Below, in pieces: positions 52,597-61,033 of a stretch of DNA of 64,000 nt. The translations under genes and the position numbers were made by a program. This DNA is from Streptomyces bicolor (GTDB taxonomy: Bacteria; Actinomycetota; Actinomycetes; Streptomycetales; Streptomycetaceae). The notes under the pieces were generated by a model. It ran no database searches, was not told the origin of the DNA, and worked only from the letters and a program-made list of their open reading frames with translations. Position 1 is the first letter of the stretch. Each line of letters opens with the position of its first letter. The stretch spans positions 434,001-498,000 of the forward strand of contig NZ_JOFS01000001.1 in assembly GCF_000719285.1 (NCBI RefSeq), written 5' to 3'.

Positions 52597-54837
52597 ATGG
52601 CGGACCGAACGCCCGACACCAGCGTCCTCGACCAGGACGACCCGTCGGCGGAGCCCTCCGGCGAAGAGCACGACTCGGGCCCGGACTTGGCCGACAAGGA
52701 GGACAGCGGGCAGCCGTCCGGGGAGGCGATGGCAGAACCTGAGTCGGCGGATTCGGCGGATTCGGCGGATTCGGCGGACGGATCGAAGGCCGCGGAGGAG
52801 CCGGAGGCGGCGGGTGCTGCGGGGGAACCTGAGTCGCCGGAAGCGGCGGAGGAGCGGGAGACGCCGGACGAGCCCGCATCAGCGGAGACGCCGGACGAGC
52901 CCGGAATATCGCCGGCGACGGACGAGGCCGAGACACCGGACGAGCCGGAAATACCGGCAGCGGCAGAGGCGGCGGTCGGCGCGGACGGGCCCGAGACAAC
53001 CGACGAGACTCAGGAGCCGGATCGGCCAGAAGACGCCGCCGAAGTCCCGGCAGAGGAACCGGCCGAACCGAAGAAGGCCCCTGCCGGTGAACCGGCGGAA
53101 GAGGCAGACGAGCGCGAGGCAGACGAGGGCGATGCGGGCACCCCGCCCGCCGAAACGCCGGCCCAGAACGCCGAGTCCCTCGCCAAGGAGTCTCCCGAGG
53201 CCGAGGACGCCGGCACGGCATCGGAGGAGCACGCCGAGGCACCTGCCAAGGGCGCCGACACCGCGACGGACAAGGACAGCGACGCCACTGCCGACGGCAA
53301 CGGCGACAGCGACAGCGACGGCGCAGGCACATCGGACACGAACACCGACGCAGCCACCGACGCGACCACCAAGGACGAACCCGAAGAAACCCCCACCCCT
53401 TCGGGCTCCGAAAGCACCCGCACCCTGGCGCTACGCCCCCCGGCGGACGCCCCCGCAGCCGACCGGACGATGGCGATCAGCGTCGCCGACCTGCCCGGCG
53501 CCGAACCGGAGGACGCGCGGTCCGCCCCTCCCGCCCCGATCGACCTGCTCGCGCAGCTCACCAACACGCCGCCGCCACCGGCCACCCCGCTCCGCACGAC
53601 CCTCCGCAGGGTCAGGATCTGGTCACCGCTGGTGGCGCTGCTCGCGCTGGTCCTCCTCGTCGTCCAACTGCTCCGACCGCTTCCGGAGCCGGCCCTCGCC
53701 CTCGACACGAGCGCGTCGTCCCTCACCATCGGCGGGGAAGCCTTCACCATGCCGTGGCCCGAGGAGGGGCAGGCCGCGGTCATGGTCGTGGGATCGGGCA
53801 CCATCGGGACGTTCGGCGAGCAGAAGCCCGTCCCGACGGCAAGCGTGGCCAAGATCATGACGGCGTATGTGCTGCTGCGTGAGCGCCCCCTCAAGAGGGA
53901 CGAGCCGGGCCCGAGCGTCACCGTCGACGCCCGGACCGTGGAGGACGGCAAGTCCAAGCACGAGTCGCGCATCGTGGGGCTGCGGGTCGGCCAGTCGTTC
54001 AGCCTCCAGGACATGCTGAAGATGCTGATGATCCCGTCGGGCAACAACGTGGCCCGACTGCTGGCCCGGTGGAACACGAAGAGCGACGACGAGACGGCGT
54101 TCGTGCGGAAGATGAACGAGGCGGCCGAGTCGCTCGGCATGACGAACACGACGTACACCGATCCCAGCGGCCTGGACAAGGGAACCGTCAGCACGGCCGT
54201 CGACCAGCTCAAGCTGGCCGAGGCGGTCATGAGGTTCGAGTCCTTCCGTGCGGTCGTCGCGATGCCCAACGCCGACATCCCCGGGGTCGGGCGCATCTAC
54301 AACAACAACGACCGGCTGACGGTGGCCGGGCTGAGCGTCCGGGGCATCAAGACCGGCTCCAACACCGCGGCCGGCGGCACCCTGTCCTGGGCGGCGTACC
54401 GGACCGTGGACGGCGAGGACCGGCTGATCCTGGGCTCGCTGATGGACCAGCACGTGACGGGTCCGGACCCCGACGGCTCGAACAGCCTCAAGCTGGTGCT
54501 GAAGAACAGCGAGACGGTCATCAGGGCCGTCCGGGAAGCGCTCACCTCGGCGACGGCGGTGAAGAAGGGCCAGGTCGTCGGGCATGTCGACGACGGTCTC
54601 GGCGGCCGTACGCCGGTGGTGGCCACGAAGGACCTGAAGGTCGTCGGGGTACCGGGGCAGAAGCTGACGCTCGCCTTGCGCGACGAGGGCGAGGGCCTGG
54701 ACGAAGGGGCCAAGGCCGGGACCGTCGTCGGCGAGTTGGTGGTGGGCCGCGGGGCGGGTGCTCTGAGCGTGCCCGTGGCGCTGCGGTCGGAGCTTCGGGA
54801 GCCGTCTCTGGGGACGAGGCTGACTCGGCTCGGGTGA
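52597..54837 (+). CDS. D-alanyl-D-alanine carboxypeptidase with acidic N-terminal extension
   Basis: A 746-residue penicillin-binding protein of the S11 (PBP5/DacA) class that trims peptidoglycan pentapeptides. The first ~270 residues are a low-complexity cytoplasmic region dominated by E, D, A, S and P, with perfect triplets (SAD) near residue 50. A single membrane span (~345-365, 'LVALLALVLLVVQLL') follows. The periplasmic enzyme shows SxxK 'ASVAKIMTAY', SxN 'PSGNNVARLLARW' and KTG 'GIKTGSNTAAGGTL', then a C-terminal domain. GAAGGAG precedes the ATG. It converges on another penicillin-binding protein gene. Long acidic tails of this kind are a feature of streptomycete homologues and may scaffold septal proteins. 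Confidence 0.9.
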   Translation: MADRTPDTSVLDQDDPSAEPSGEEHDSGPDLADKEDSGQPSGEAMAEPESADSADSADSADGSKAAEEPEAAGAAGEPESPEAAEERETPDEPASAETPDEPGISPATDEAETPDEPEIPAAAEAAVGADGPETTDETQEPDRPEDAAEVPAEEPAEPKKAPAGEPAEEADEREADEGDAGTPPAETPAQNAESLAKESPEAEDAGTASEEHAEAPAKGADTATDKDSDATADGNGDSDSDGAGTSDTNTDAATDATTKDEPEETPTPSGSESTRTLALRPPADAPAADRTMAISVADLPGAEPEDARSAPPAPIDLLAQLTNTPPPPATPLRTTLRRVRIWSPLVALLALVLLVVQLLRPLPEPALALDTSASSLTIGGEAFTMPWPEEGQAAVMVVGSGTIGTFGEQKPVPTASVAKIMTAYVLLRERPLKRDEPGPSVTVDARTVEDGKSKHESRIVGLRVGQSFSLQDMLKMLMIPSGNNVARLLARWNTKSDDETAFVRKMNEAAESLGMTNTTYTDPSGLDKGTVSTAVDQLKLAEAVMRFESFRAVVAMPNADIPGVGRIYNNNDRLTVAGLSVRGIKTGSNTAAGGTLSWAAYRTVDGEDRLILGSLMDQHVTGPDPDGSNSLKLVLKNSETVIRAVREALTSATAVKKGQVVGHVDDGLGGRTPVVATKDLKVVGVPGQKLTLALRDEGEGLDEGAKAGTVVGELVVGRGAGALSVPVALRSELREPSLGTRLTRLG
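52744..52779 (+). repeat. Short tandem repeat inside carboxypeptidase gene
   Basis: Four consecutive 9-base units (TCGGCGGAT three times, then TCGGCGGAC) encode repeated Ser-Ala-Asp. In-frame units can be gained or lost without frameshift, so length variation between strains is likely. Confidence 0.85.
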
Positions 54838-54896
54838 GACCGGTGGGGCGGGTGGGGCGGTGCCCTCGGGCGCAACGCCGGGGCCCGCCCCTCTGG

Positions 54897-56381
54897 TCAC
54901 TTCTGCAGGACGGCCTCCATCACGTCCCGCGCGATGGGTGCCGCCAGGCTGCCGCCGGAGATGTCCTCGCGTGAGATGTCCATGTCGGTCGGGTCGATGA
55001 AGACGGCCACCGCGACGGACTCGCCGTCGGGCTTCACGCCGTAGGAGACGAACCAGCCGTAGGGCACCTGATCGCGCACATCCACGCCGCGCTGGGCGGT
55101 TCCGGTCTTGCCGCCCACCGTGATGCCGTCGATGAGGGCCCTCTTGGCGCTGCCCTCCTTGGCGGTGTGCTCCATCATCTGCCGGACCTTCTCGGCCGTG
55201 GCCTCGGAGACGGCCTGGCTCATGACCTGGGGCTCGTTCTTGTCCAGGCTGTTCAGATCGGGGGACCGCAACTCGTCGACGACGTAGGGCTGCATCACCT
55301 TGCCGTCGTTGACCAGCGCGGCCGTCACCATAGCCATCTGCATCGGCGTACTGGTGAGGCTGCCCTGGCCCATGCCGGTCAGCGCCGTGCCGGGCTTGTC
55401 CAGGTCCCCGGGGTAGAGACTCTTGATGGCCCGCAGGTCGCCGAAGTCGGACGAGTAGACGTCCTCGTTGAAGCCGAACTTCTGGGCTGTCTCGCGCATC
55501 TTGTCCGCTCCCACCTTCACGGCCGCGTCGAGGAAGACGTTGTTGCAGGAGTACTGCATGGCCGTCTTGAACGACGCCTTGTCGCAGACGCCGTCCCCGG
55601 CCTCACTGCCGATCGTGTTGCTCGACTGCGGCAGGCGGTACGGCGAGGCCGCGCCCGTAGCGGCGTCGATGTCCGTCACCACGCCGTGTTCCAGCGCCGC
55701 GGCGGCGGTGAGGATCTTGAACGTCGAACCCGGCGGGAACGTTTCCCGCAGCGCGCGATTGGCCAGCGGCTTGGTCTTGTCGGCGCCGAGCGCCCGGAAC
55801 CTGTCACTCTCCTTGAGGGAGTTGCCGGCGAACGACGCGGGGTCGTAGGACGGCGTCGAGACGAGGGCCAGCACCTTCCCCGTCGCCGGGTCCAGGGCCA
55901 CCACCGAGCCACGGGCGCCGAGATCCGTCAGGCCCTTGTAGCCGGCCTCCTGCGCCTTGGGGTCGATCGTCGTGATGACGTCCCCGCCGCGCCGTTCCTT
56001 TCCGGTGACGACGTCCGTGAAGCGCTCGAACGCCAGCCGGTCGTCCTGGCCGCTGAGCACGCTGTCGTACGTACTCTCCAGGAACGTCATGCCCATGGAC
56101 TGGGAGGCGTATCCGGTGACCGGCGCGTACATGGGTCCGTTCGTGTAAGTACGCTGGAACTTCAGTTCCGCGCCCTCGACCTCCTCCGAGCCCGTGATCG
56201 ATCTGGCGCCCACGATGATGTCGCCGCGCGGTGCCGAGTACTGGTTGATCAGTACGCGTCGATTCTTGTCGTCGGTGGCGAGCTCGTCCGCCTCCAGGTA
56301 CTGGAGCCAGTTGGCCCGCAGCAGCAGCGCGAGGATCAGAATCCCGCAGAAGATGGCTATGCGCCTCAGCGGCTTGTTCAC
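54897..56381 (-). CDS. Class B penicillin-binding protein (transpeptidase)
   Basis: A 494-residue cell-wall transpeptidase that cross-links peptidoglycan. N-terminal anchor 'RIAIFCGILILALLLRANW' (~6-24), a dimerisation-type domain ('YLEADELATDDKNRRVL'), then the penicillin-binding domain. Its motifs are SxxK 'PPGSTFKILTA', SxN 'MQYSCNNVFLDAA' and KTG 'GGKTGTAQRG'. It resembles the PbpA/PBP2-like proteins of Streptomyces, which act in growth or sporulation. GTG start with CCGGAGG upstream. The 56382-56704 gap to the LacI gene is promoter DNA for both. Confidence 0.92.
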   Translation of the reverse strand: MNKPLRRIAIFCGILILALLLRANWLQYLEADELATDDKNRRVLINQYSAPRGDIIVGARSITGSEEVEGAELKFQRTYTNGPMYAPVTGYASQSMGMTFLESTYDSVLSGQDDRLAFERFTDVVTGKERRGGDVITTIDPKAQEAGYKGLTDLGARGSVVALDPATGKVLALVSTPSYDPASFAGNSLKESDRFRALGADKTKPLANRALRETFPPGSTFKILTAAAALEHGVVTDIDAATGAASPYRLPQSSNTIGSEAGDGVCDKASFKTAMQYSCNNVFLDAAVKVGADKMRETAQKFGFNEDVYSSDFGDLRAIKSLYPGDLDKPGTALTGMGQGSLTSTPMQMAMVTAALVNDGKVMQPYVVDELRSPDLNSLDKNEPQVMSQAVSEATAEKVRQMMEHTAKEGSAKRALIDGITVGGKTGTAQRGVDVRDQVPYGWFVSYGVKPDGESVAVAVFIDPTDMDISREDISGGSLAAPIARDVMEAVLQK

Positions 56382-56704
56382 GCGGCCGCACCTCCGGCGA
56401 CCGGTGCGTGTCCCGTCGCCCGGGAGGCGGGGACGACCGGCTGATGCCCTCGCGGCAGCACTAATCGGACATGAGTCGGATAGCAAAGAACCATGCGTGC
56501 ACCATAGTTGAGCGAGTCGCCGCGTTCCGGGACTACGGACCAGGACGACCGGCCGTCCAGCGCGCCGGGGACACCGCAGCGCACCGGACTCGTCCCCGCC
56601 CTTCACCCGCTGCTAGCCTCCGACTCGGGAACCGGTTGCCGTCGTGTTGCCGCGGGTTTCCCCAGGGGGTGGGCGAGGGTGCCCGGGAGAGGGACGAGGC
56701 AGGG
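56382..56704. promoter_or_regulatory. Divergent intergenic region with AACCGGTT palindrome
   Basis: 323 bases between the penicillin-binding protein gene and the LacI-type gene. AACCGGTT (56630-56637) is a perfect 8-bp palindrome with a central CpG, as LacI-family operators have. It lies 67 bases upstream of the regulator's start and just after a TAGCCT (56613-56618) hexamer that could be a -10 box. The rest shows no gene. Confidence 0.4.
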
Positions 56705-57760
56705 ATGACCAGGAAGAGCGAGGACGCGGGGCGCAGCACGATCCGGGACGTTGCGGCCCGTGCGGGAGTGTCGGCGTCGACCGTCTCGCGGGTGCTCGGC
56801 GGGGTCTATCCCGTGAGCTCGGCGACGCGTACGCGCGTGATGCGGGCGGTCCGCGACCTGGACTACGTCGCCGACGCGCGCGCCAAGGCGGTCGCGGGGG
56901 TCGGCACCCCCACGCTGGCGTTCGTGCTGGAGGACATCACCGGTCCGTCGTTCGCGCACATGGCGCACGGCGTGGAGCGGGAGGCCCGGCGGCTCGGGCA
57001 TCTGTGCCTGGTGTGCACGACGGAGGGCGACGTCCAGCACGAGGTGGACTTCGTCGAGATGATGCGCGCCCAGCGCGCCGCCGCCGTGATCCTGGTCGGC
57101 GGCTCCGCCGACACCCCCGAGTACCGCGAGCGCACCCGCCGCATGGCCGACTCGCTGGCGTCGGCGGGCTCCAGGCTGGTGCTGTGCGGGCGGCCGCCCC
57201 TCGGCCCCGGCGCTCCCGTCACCGTCATCGAGTACGACAACGAGGGCGGGGCCTATGCCCTGGTCGCCCACGTCCTCGCCCAGGGCCACCAGCGGGTGCT
57301 GTTCCTCGGCGGCAAGCCCGACCACACCACCGCCCAGGGCCGTGAGCGCGGCTACCTCGCCGCCCATCGCGCCCGCGGCCTGGAGCCCGACCCGGCGCTG
57401 CTCCGGCACGGCGACTTCACCCGCGACGCCGGGCACCGGCTGATGCGCGAGGCCATCGAGAAGGGGCTGGAGTTCACGGCCGTGGTCGCCGCCACCGACA
57501 TGGTCGCCGCCGGCGCGCTCACCGCCCTGCACGAGGCCGGCCTGGACGTCCCCGGCGACGTCTCCCTGGCCGGCTACGACGACATTCCCTTCGCCCGTGA
57601 CCTGCACCCGGCCCTGACGACGGTGCACGTTCCGTACGAGGAACTGGGCCGCCTGGCCGTACGCACCGCGCTCGGCCGGACCCCGGAGAGCCCGGACGAG
57701 CATCTGCTGCTGGGCACGCATGTGGTGGTACGGGACTCGGTCGCACCGCTCAGCGCCTAG
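56705..57760 (+). CDS. LacI family transcriptional regulator
   Basis: A 351-residue repressor. N-terminal helix-turn-helix and hinge (~10-60): 'TIRDVAARAGVSASTVSRVL' then 'RDLDYVADARAKAVA'. The periplasmic-binding-like effector domain has 'AFVLEDITGPSFAHMAHGVE', 'FTAVVAATDMVAAGALTALHEAGLDVPGDVSLAGYDD'-type sequence (shown in part, e.g. 'GDVSLAGYDDIPFARD') and 'LTTVHVPYEELGRLAV'. The ligand is a sugar or sugar derivative. Given the nearby pectin and polyuronate enzymes it could control part of this region (inference). Confidence 0.92.
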   Translation: MTRKSEDAGRSTIRDVAARAGVSASTVSRVLGGVYPVSSATRTRVMRAVRDLDYVADARAKAVAGVGTPTLAFVLEDITGPSFAHMAHGVEREARRLGHLCLVCTTEGDVQHEVDFVEMMRAQRAAAVILVGGSADTPEYRERTRRMADSLASAGSRLVLCGRPPLGPGAPVTVIEYDNEGGAYALVAHVLAQGHQRVLFLGGKPDHTTAQGRERGYLAAHRARGLEPDPALLRHGDFTRDAGHRLMREAIEKGLEFTAVVAATDMVAAGALTALHEAGLDVPGDVSLAGYDDIPFARDLHPALTTVHVPYEELGRLAVRTALGRTPESPDEHLLLGTHVVVRDSVAPLSA

Positions 57761-57784
57761 GAGTCCATGGTGAGCGCCCGGCCG

Positions 57785-58050
57785 CGGCGCCGCCGCCAGG
57801 TCTCCCACCATCAGGTTGGCCTCACGCAGGGCGTCGGCGAGCTCGCGGTGCTCGGCGCAGCGTCCGTAGAAGTCGGCGCGTACGCCGAGGACGACGCGCA
57901 GCCGGCTTGCGGGCTCGGCGGCGGCCGGCAGGCGGGCCAGCCGATGGACTCGATGCCGAACTGGGTCAGGCGGCGAGCCGATGTTGTTGCCGACGGCACA
58001 GTGCCTGTGCCGCCCCGGGCCGGAGCTGCTGGGCGGGCTGACCGCCGTCA
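57785..58050 (-). pseudogene. Remnant of a STAND-type NTPase gene
   Basis: The minus-strand frame ending near 57785 reads 'RVVLGVRADFYGRCAEHREL' followed by 'ADALREANLMVGDL'. This closely matches the conserved segment after Walker B in nSTAND1-type NTPases fused to WD40 repeats of Streptomyces. No P-loop before it and no WD40 region after it are present, and the 5' side merges into the 3' end of the carboxylesterase gene. It is a scrap of about 80 codons. The rest of 57761-58047 shows nothing else. Confidence 0.6.
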
Positions 58051-59628
58051 TTGCCGACGGACTGCGCCGGGCAGCCGCAGACGCCGTACGACCGACCGCA
58101 GTTCCGTACTACGCGTGGGCGCACCGTCGGCAAGGGCCGATGCGGGTGTGGGGGCCGCGGGCGGGACGGCCGCCGCCCACAGGGCGAGCTCGGCGTCGCG
58201 CGGGCCACGGGCCGTGTGGGTCGGGCCGTCGCCGAAGACCCGCACCGGATGCGAGTCGTCCCATGCCTGCCAGCCCGGGTCGCCGTCCCGCGCGAACCGC
58301 ACCCACGCCCCGTGCATCTCGTCCGCCAGTTCCTGCGGGGCGCCCTCGCCGGCCAGCTTGCGGGACTCGGGGACGTCTCCGGTGTCGAACACGAAGCCGA
58401 GCTCCAGGGCGTGGCAGGCGCCGAGGTCGGGGAGGGTGGAGGGCCAGGCGAACTCGTACACGTACGACGACCCGGGGCGGGCGTCGGCCAGGCGGTGCAA
58501 GGGCCGGCGCAGCAGGTGGTCGGTGACCATCTGGCCGACGATCTCGGCGGTGCCGGCCTCCGGGTGCAGGGCGCGGTAGCCGCGGGGCACGTCGGCACCG
58601 ACGTGGCAGCGGGCCATGGCCCCGGCGAGGGCGACCGCGCCGAGCCGGTCGACGCGTTCCAGGAGCCCGCCCGGCACCAGCCACAGCCGGTACTCGTCGC
58701 GGGTCCAGCCCGTCATCAGGTCGATGCCGGACGCGGCGTCACCCTTCGTGAGCGCCTCGAGGGGATCGCGGGGGACGATGTCGCCGTCGACGACGATCCC
58801 GAAGGCCGGCCCGCCCACCACGGGGCTGCTGAGTCTGCCCACCTCGGCCTGGGTGCGCAGGAGCAGCTCGCGGTCGACGTCGGCGAACGCGGCCGCGGTG
58901 GCGGGGATCTTCAGCCGGGCGGCCATACGGCGCACCATCCGCCGTACCTTGTCCCGCTCGGCGGCCTCGGGCGGCCCGCTCTGCAGGACGGCCCGCCGGA
59001 CCAGGCCCTGGGCCTGCGGGGCGGCGAGCAGGGCGCCGATGCTGATGGCTCCGGCGGACTGGCCGAAGAGAGTGATGCGGTCCGGGTCGCCGCCGAAGGC
59101 CTCGATGGAGGCGTGCACCAACCGCAGGGCGGTGAGCTGGTCGCGCAGGCCGGCGTTGGCGGGGGCGTCCGGGAAGAGGCCGTAGCCCTCGACGCCCAGC
59201 CGGTAGTTGATCGAGACGAGGACGACGCCGTCCCGGGCGAAGGTGTACCCGTCGTACACGGGCACACCGGACGAGCCTCGGGTGAGGGCGCCGCCGTGGA
59301 ACCAGACCATGACCGGAAGCCGGGCCCCGCGGCCCGGCTCGGGCGTCCACACGTTCAGGTTGAGGCAGTCGTCGCCGGGCACGACCGGGTCGGACAGATA
59401 CTGTGCGAAGGCCTCGGAGTACGGCGGTTTCGGCGCGGTCGGCCCGAACGCGACGGCGTCGCGCACACCGTCCCAGGGTTCCGGCGGCACGGGCGGGCGG
59501 AACCGGCGCGGGCCGAACGGGGGCGCTGCGTAGGGGATGCCCCGGAACACCGCGACGCCGCGTTCGTACCGGCCTCGTACGGCACCGTACGGCGTGCTCA
59601 CCACGGGGTCTGCCTGGACTGCCGTCAT
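58048..59628 (-). CDS. Type-B carboxylesterase
   Basis: A 526-residue alpha/beta-hydrolase of the carboxylesterase/cholinesterase family. Typical parts: '[19 protein letters not shown]' at the N-terminus, '[11 protein letters not shown]', '[16 protein letters not shown]' (oxyanion hole), nucleophile '[19 protein letters not shown]', the later acid, and a histidine in '[12 protein letters not shown]'. The last ~60 residues, Pro/Ala/Arg-rich ('[19 protein letters not shown]'), are not family-like and run to the STAND remnant; the original 3' end may have been altered. The ATG at 59628 was chosen with GAGGAGG upstream. No signal peptide is seen. Confidence 0.85.
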   Translation of the reverse strand: MTAVQADPVVSTPYGAVRGRYERGVAVFRGIPYAAPPFGPRRFRPPVPPEPWDGVRDAVAFGPTAPKPPYSEAFAQYLSDPVVPGDDCLNLNVWTPEPGRGARLPVMVWFHGGALTRGSSGVPVYDGYTFARDGVVLVSINYRLGVEGYGLFPDAPANAGLRDQLTALRLVHASIEAFGGDPDRITLFGQSAGAISIGALLAAPQAQGLVRRAVLQSGPPEAAERDKVRRMVRRMAARLKIPATAAAFADVDRELLLRTQAEVGRLSSPVVGGPAFGIVVDGDIVPRDPLEALTKGDAASGIDLMTGWTRDEYRLWLVPGGLLERVDRLGAVALAGAMARCHVGADVPRGYRALHPEAGTAEIVGQMVTDHLLRRPLHRLADARPGSSYVYEFAWPSTLPDLGACHALELGFVFDTGDVPESRKLAGEGAPQELADEMHGAWVRFARDGDPGWQAWDDSHPVRVFGDGPTHTARGPRDAELALWAAAVPPAAPTPASALADGAPTRSTELRSVVRRLRLPGAVRRQ

Positions 59629-59740
59629 ACGTCCACCAGCCTCCTCACCGCGCTCGTGCACCGTGAAGATCAGAGCAACTCATTGTGGCCCGATATTCCG
59701 GCGCACGAGCGGGTATGGCGGCCATTCGGCGTACGGGCGG

Positions 59741-61006
59741 CTACTTGGCGTACATCAGGGCACCGAAGCCCAGCTGGTCGAAGCCGCCGCTGGTGGAGCC
59801 GTAGTCACCGCCGCCGCCCTCGGGGGCGACCGAGAAGCACATCTGGGAGATGTACCTGTCGTCGAGGTACAGGCGGCGGTTGTAGTGGTAGTGGAGCATG
59901 GCCCAGACGGGTCGGACCTGGCCGCGGCTGCCGGAGCCGATCACCGTCTGTGACTGCTGGGCGCAGTTCTGGCCGCTGCCCCAGGTGTAGGTGGTGTAGG
60001 GCACGTTCATGCCCAGGTTGTACTTGGCAACGTACTGGGCGGCCTTCATGAACCGGCGGCCGTCGTAGGAGTACAGGTCGTCGCCCTGGTTCCAGGCCAT
60101 CTCGCACAGGGCGCCCATCTGGCCCATGCCCATGACGGTGTGGCCCTGGTCGCGGCCGGACTCCTGCCACTGGCCGAGGTCGTAGCCCTCGACGTTGCCG
60201 TACAGGAACGGCACCGCGCGCTGGATCTGGCCGTTGCCGCCGCCGCTCTTGAAGTAGTTGACGGCCTGGTCGTACTTGGCGCCGTCGTCGCACAGGATCC
60301 CGATGGCCATGATCGAGGCCATGTTGCACAGGTCCCAGTTGGCCCAGTAGTTGGTGATGCAGGCGTCGTTGTGCTCGCGCAGGAACCGGTCGTTCAGCGG
60401 GTAGAAGACGTTGAGCATCATCGTCTTGAACCGGCCCAGGTCGAACCCCGCGTAGCCGCGCATGAGCTCGGCGGCGTTCGCGAACTGCCAGCCGTAGAGG
60501 CCGGCGGCGAGGTACCGGTCGGCGTTGCCGGTGATCTCGGTGAGCGTGGACGACCAGGCGTTGAGGATGCGCACGGCGCAGTCGCCGTTGGCGGCGGTGC
60601 CGCCCACGTGCCAGCGCAGCGCGTTCTGGTAGGCGGCGTGGATGTCGTTGTAGAGCTGGGGGTAGTTCTGGCCGTCGCCGCCGCGGATGATCGTGGCCGT
60701 GGGGCGGGGCGTCCAGGTGGACTGCGAGTGGGAGTTGGCGGTCAGCCGGTTCCAGCCGGACAGCCAGGGGTCGGTGCCCGCGGCGACCCTGACCTTGGCC
60801 CGGTTGATGTCGCCGGCGTTGTGCAGCATGCCGGGGTGGGTGAAGGTCGCGGGGGCCGCGTCCGCCGTGGTGGCGGTGACCGCCGTGGTGACGGCAGATG
60901 CAGTACCCAGCGCGACGGCCGCGGTGAGGCCGCCGGCGGTCTTCAGCAGACCGCGGCGGCTCAACTCGGCGGAGGGAAGGTGCTGGTGGGGGGAAGTGCG
61001 GCTCAT
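59741..61006 (-). CDS. Tat-exported alginate-lyase-family protein
   Basis: A 421-residue secreted protein of the alginate-lyase (PF05426-type) alpha/alpha-barrel fold. Tat signal 'SRRGLLKTAGGLTAAVALG' (~16-34). Family features: 'WKxLxxxxxS'-like 'GWNRLTANSHSQSTWTPRP', 'YFANAAELMRGY'-like 'WQFANAAELMRGYAGFD', 'ITNYWANWDLCNMASIMAIG' (shown in part, the N-W-D core) and 'ESGRDQGHTVMGMGQMGAL'. The asparagine-histidine-type pocket suggests uronate polymer cleavage, but the true substrate is unknown. It lies 28 bases after a larger paralogue, so they form one operon. No carbohydrate-binding module on this copy. Confidence 0.83.
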   Translation of the reverse strand: MSRTSPHQHLPSAELSRRGLLKTAGGLTAAVALGTASAVTTAVTATTADAAPATFTHPGMLHNAGDINRAKVRVAAGTDPWLSGWNRLTANSHSQSTWTPRPTATIIRGGDGQNYPQLYNDIHAAYQNALRWHVGGTAANGDCAVRILNAWSSTLTEITGNADRYLAAGLYGWQFANAAELMRGYAGFDLGRFKTMMLNVFYPLNDRFLREHNDACITNYWANWDLCNMASIMAIGILCDDGAKYDQAVNYFKSGGGNGQIQRAVPFLYGNVEGYDLGQWQESGRDQGHTVMGMGQMGALCEMAWNQGDDLYSYDGRRFMKAAQYVAKYNLGMNVPYTTYTWGSGQNCAQQSQTVIGSGSRGQVRPVWAMLHYHYNRRLYLDDRYISQMCFSVAPEGGGGDYGSTSGGFDQLGFGALMYAK

Positions 61007-61033
61007 GGTCGTGCACTCCAATCCGTGGGGGGA

